Source: Planctomycetota bacterium
Lineage (GTDB): Bacteria; Planctomycetota; Phycisphaerae; UBA1845
Direction: 5' to 3'
DNA length: 6,931 nucleotides
Assembly: GCA_024277835.1 (NCBI GenBank)
Contig: JAJRUK010000198.1
Location: 1 to 6,931 of the forward strand
In this document: positions 6,063 through 6,931 of the stretch, one piece after another
Layout of the letters: each line of letters starts with the position of its first letter
Numbering within the stretch: position 1 is the first letter of the stretch
Notes under the pieces: model-generated
The model's database searches: none
The model's input: only the letters and a program-made list of their open reading frames with translations
What the model was told of the DNA's origin: nothing
Position numbers and translations under genes: made by a program

Positions 6063-6884
6063 GTGAATCTCTCCGACCTATCCGGCAAGACGTATCTCGT
6101 CCTTGGGATCGCCAACAAACGAAGCGTTGCGATGCGTGTTGCGAAGCTGCTTCTCGATGAGGGCGCGACGGTCATTTGTAGTGTTCGATCGAAAGAGCGA
6201 GCTGAGAGCGTTGGCAAACTTCTTCCAAACTGCCAAATTGAGGTCTGCGACGTAGAACACGACAATCAGATCAAGAATTTAGCCGACCGCATCGGCGAAA
6301 AGCACCCAGTGATCCACGGCATCGTCCACAGCATCGCCTTCGCCAGTTACGAGTCGTTCTCCGGGAAGTTCCAGGAGGTCTCGCGGAAAGATTTCCTCCA
6401 GTGCGTGTCGGTGAGTTGCTATTCTCTGATTGCGATCGCAAACGCCATGAAACCCCATCTCGACGATAAGGCGAGCGTCGTAACAATCTCAATCTCGACG
6501 ACGAGGATGGCTGTCGAAAGTTACGGATACATGGCCCCCGCAAAGGCGGCACTTGATTCGGCGATCACGTTTTTGGCGAAGTCGTTTAGTCGTGACTCGG
6601 AGGTGCGGTTCAACGGCGTCAACGCGGGCCTGTTGAAGACGATCGCGTCCGCCGGCATCCCTGGTTATGTCGATAGCTACATGTACGCCGAGCAGGTGAT
6701 CCCGAGAAAGCGGGGCCTCGACACAGACGAGGTCGCCAATACTGCGCTCTTTTTGTTGAGCGAACGATCGAGCGGAATCAATGCGCAGGGGTTAATCGTT
6801 GACGCTGGCATGAGCATCAATTATTTCGATACCGACATCGTCAAGCACACCCTCCAGGGCGTTTGGCCAACGCAAGAGCGATGA
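6063..6884 (+). CDS. fabI: Enoyl-ACP reductase, FabI-like (SDR family)
   Basis: The protein has 273 residues with a GTG start. It reduces trans-2-enoyl-ACP with NAD(P)H, the last step of an elongation cycle. LVLGIANKRSVA (12-23) is the FabI dinucleotide motif in place of the SDR TGxxxGxG. VHSIAFAS (88-95) matches the FabI VHSIGFA segment. Catalytic Tyr154 and Lys161 (spacing 7) correspond to E. coli Tyr156 and Lys163, and AGLLKTIASAGIPG matches the substrate-loop region AGPIRTLAASGI. The second active-site tyrosine (E. coli Tyr146) is replaced by Ile144 in TISISTT. The C-terminal extension past VDAGMSINYF is about 20 residues. The substitution suggests an altered substrate pocket or possibly altered triclosan response; a divergent SDR with another substrate cannot be excluded. 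It is downstream of fabZ by 6 bases and overlaps the next start (ATGA, 6881-6884). Confidence 0.88.
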   Translation: MNLSDLSGKTYLVLGIANKRSVAMRVAKLLLDEGATVICSVRSKERAESVGKLLPNCQIEVCDVEHDNQIKNLADRIGEKHPVIHGIVHSIAFASYESFSGKFQEVSRKDFLQCVSVSCYSLIAIANAMKPHLDDKASVVTISISTTRMAVESYGYMAPAKAALDSAITFLAKSFSRDSEVRFNGVNAGLLKTIASAGIPGYVDSYMYAEQVIPRKRGLDTDEVANTALFLLSERSSGINAQGLIVDAGMSINYFDTDIVKHTLQGVWPTQER

Positions 6885-6931
6885 CGATATACCCCGTTTT
6901 GATAGACGTTCCCCACGCCTCCGACGAAAAG
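6881..6931 (+). CDS. Start of the next gene in the operon, truncated by window edge; function unknown
   Basis: ATG 6881 overlaps the fabI TGA in an ATGA quadruplet, and the frame stays open for all 17 codons to the right edge (begins MTIYPVLIDVPHAS). The 4-base overlap copies the junction between oxidoreductase 2 and fabZ, so this is probably a coupled gene of the same transcript. Seventeen residues are too few to assign a family. No strong ribosome-binding site is visible, as expected for coupled translation. Confidence 0.6.
   Translation, partial: MTIYPVLIDVPHASDEK

Overview
The window looks like a piece of a Planctomycetota chromosome, probably a Pirellulales-type non-anammox lineage. This is inferred from gene content (an OleD-type reductase next to a specialised fatty-acid cluster with CrtI-like oxidoreductases), the scarcity of clear Shine-Dalgarno sites, and ACCGGT-rich dispersed palindromic repeats. 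No taxonomic marker gene is present. Every gene reads on the + strand; no tRNA, rRNA or CRISPR array was seen.

Layout. (1) Positions 2-670 hold the 3' two-thirds of an OleD-like 2-alkyl-3-oxoalkanoate reductase, cut by the left edge. (2) Positions 671-1073 are a 403-bp gap with nested inverted repeats: an outer 26-bp imperfect pair (700-725/895-920) around a 117-bp element (771-887) that contains a perfect 25-bp inverted pair and is flanked by TCAG on both sides. An extended -10 candidate lies at 978-986. (3) A KAS II-type ketoacyl synthase (1074-2312) and an acyl carrier protein (start best placed at 2365, end 2625) follow. (4) A second 117-bp copy of the repeat element begins right after the ACP stop (2626-2742). 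(5) A tight run comes next: two tandem phytoene-desaturase/CrtISO-like FAD oxidoreductases (2774-4159, 4174-5619), a FabZ dehydratase (5616-6056, ATGA overlap), a FabI enoyl-ACP reductase (6063-6884), and the first 17 codons of another gene (6881 onward, ATGA overlap).

How the genes could work together. KS, ACP, dehydratase and enoyl reductase form most of a private type II fatty-acid elongation module. Two CrtI-like enzymes placed inside the module suggest that the ACP-bound chain is desaturated, saturated or isomerised during or after elongation. No ketoreductase (FabG), FabD or FabH is visible, so these must come from elsewhere or from beyond the edge. The gene set resembles, from memory, the ladderane candidate clusters of anammox planctomycetes, but no radical-SAM gene is visible here. 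With OleD just upstream, a link to long-chain olefin (head-to-head hydrocarbon) synthesis is an alternative. Catalytic residues are intact in KS, ACP, FabZ and FabI, but KS has a changed gatekeeper loop and FabI lacks the second active-site tyrosine, both compatible with an unusual acyl substrate. The product is not determined by the sequence.
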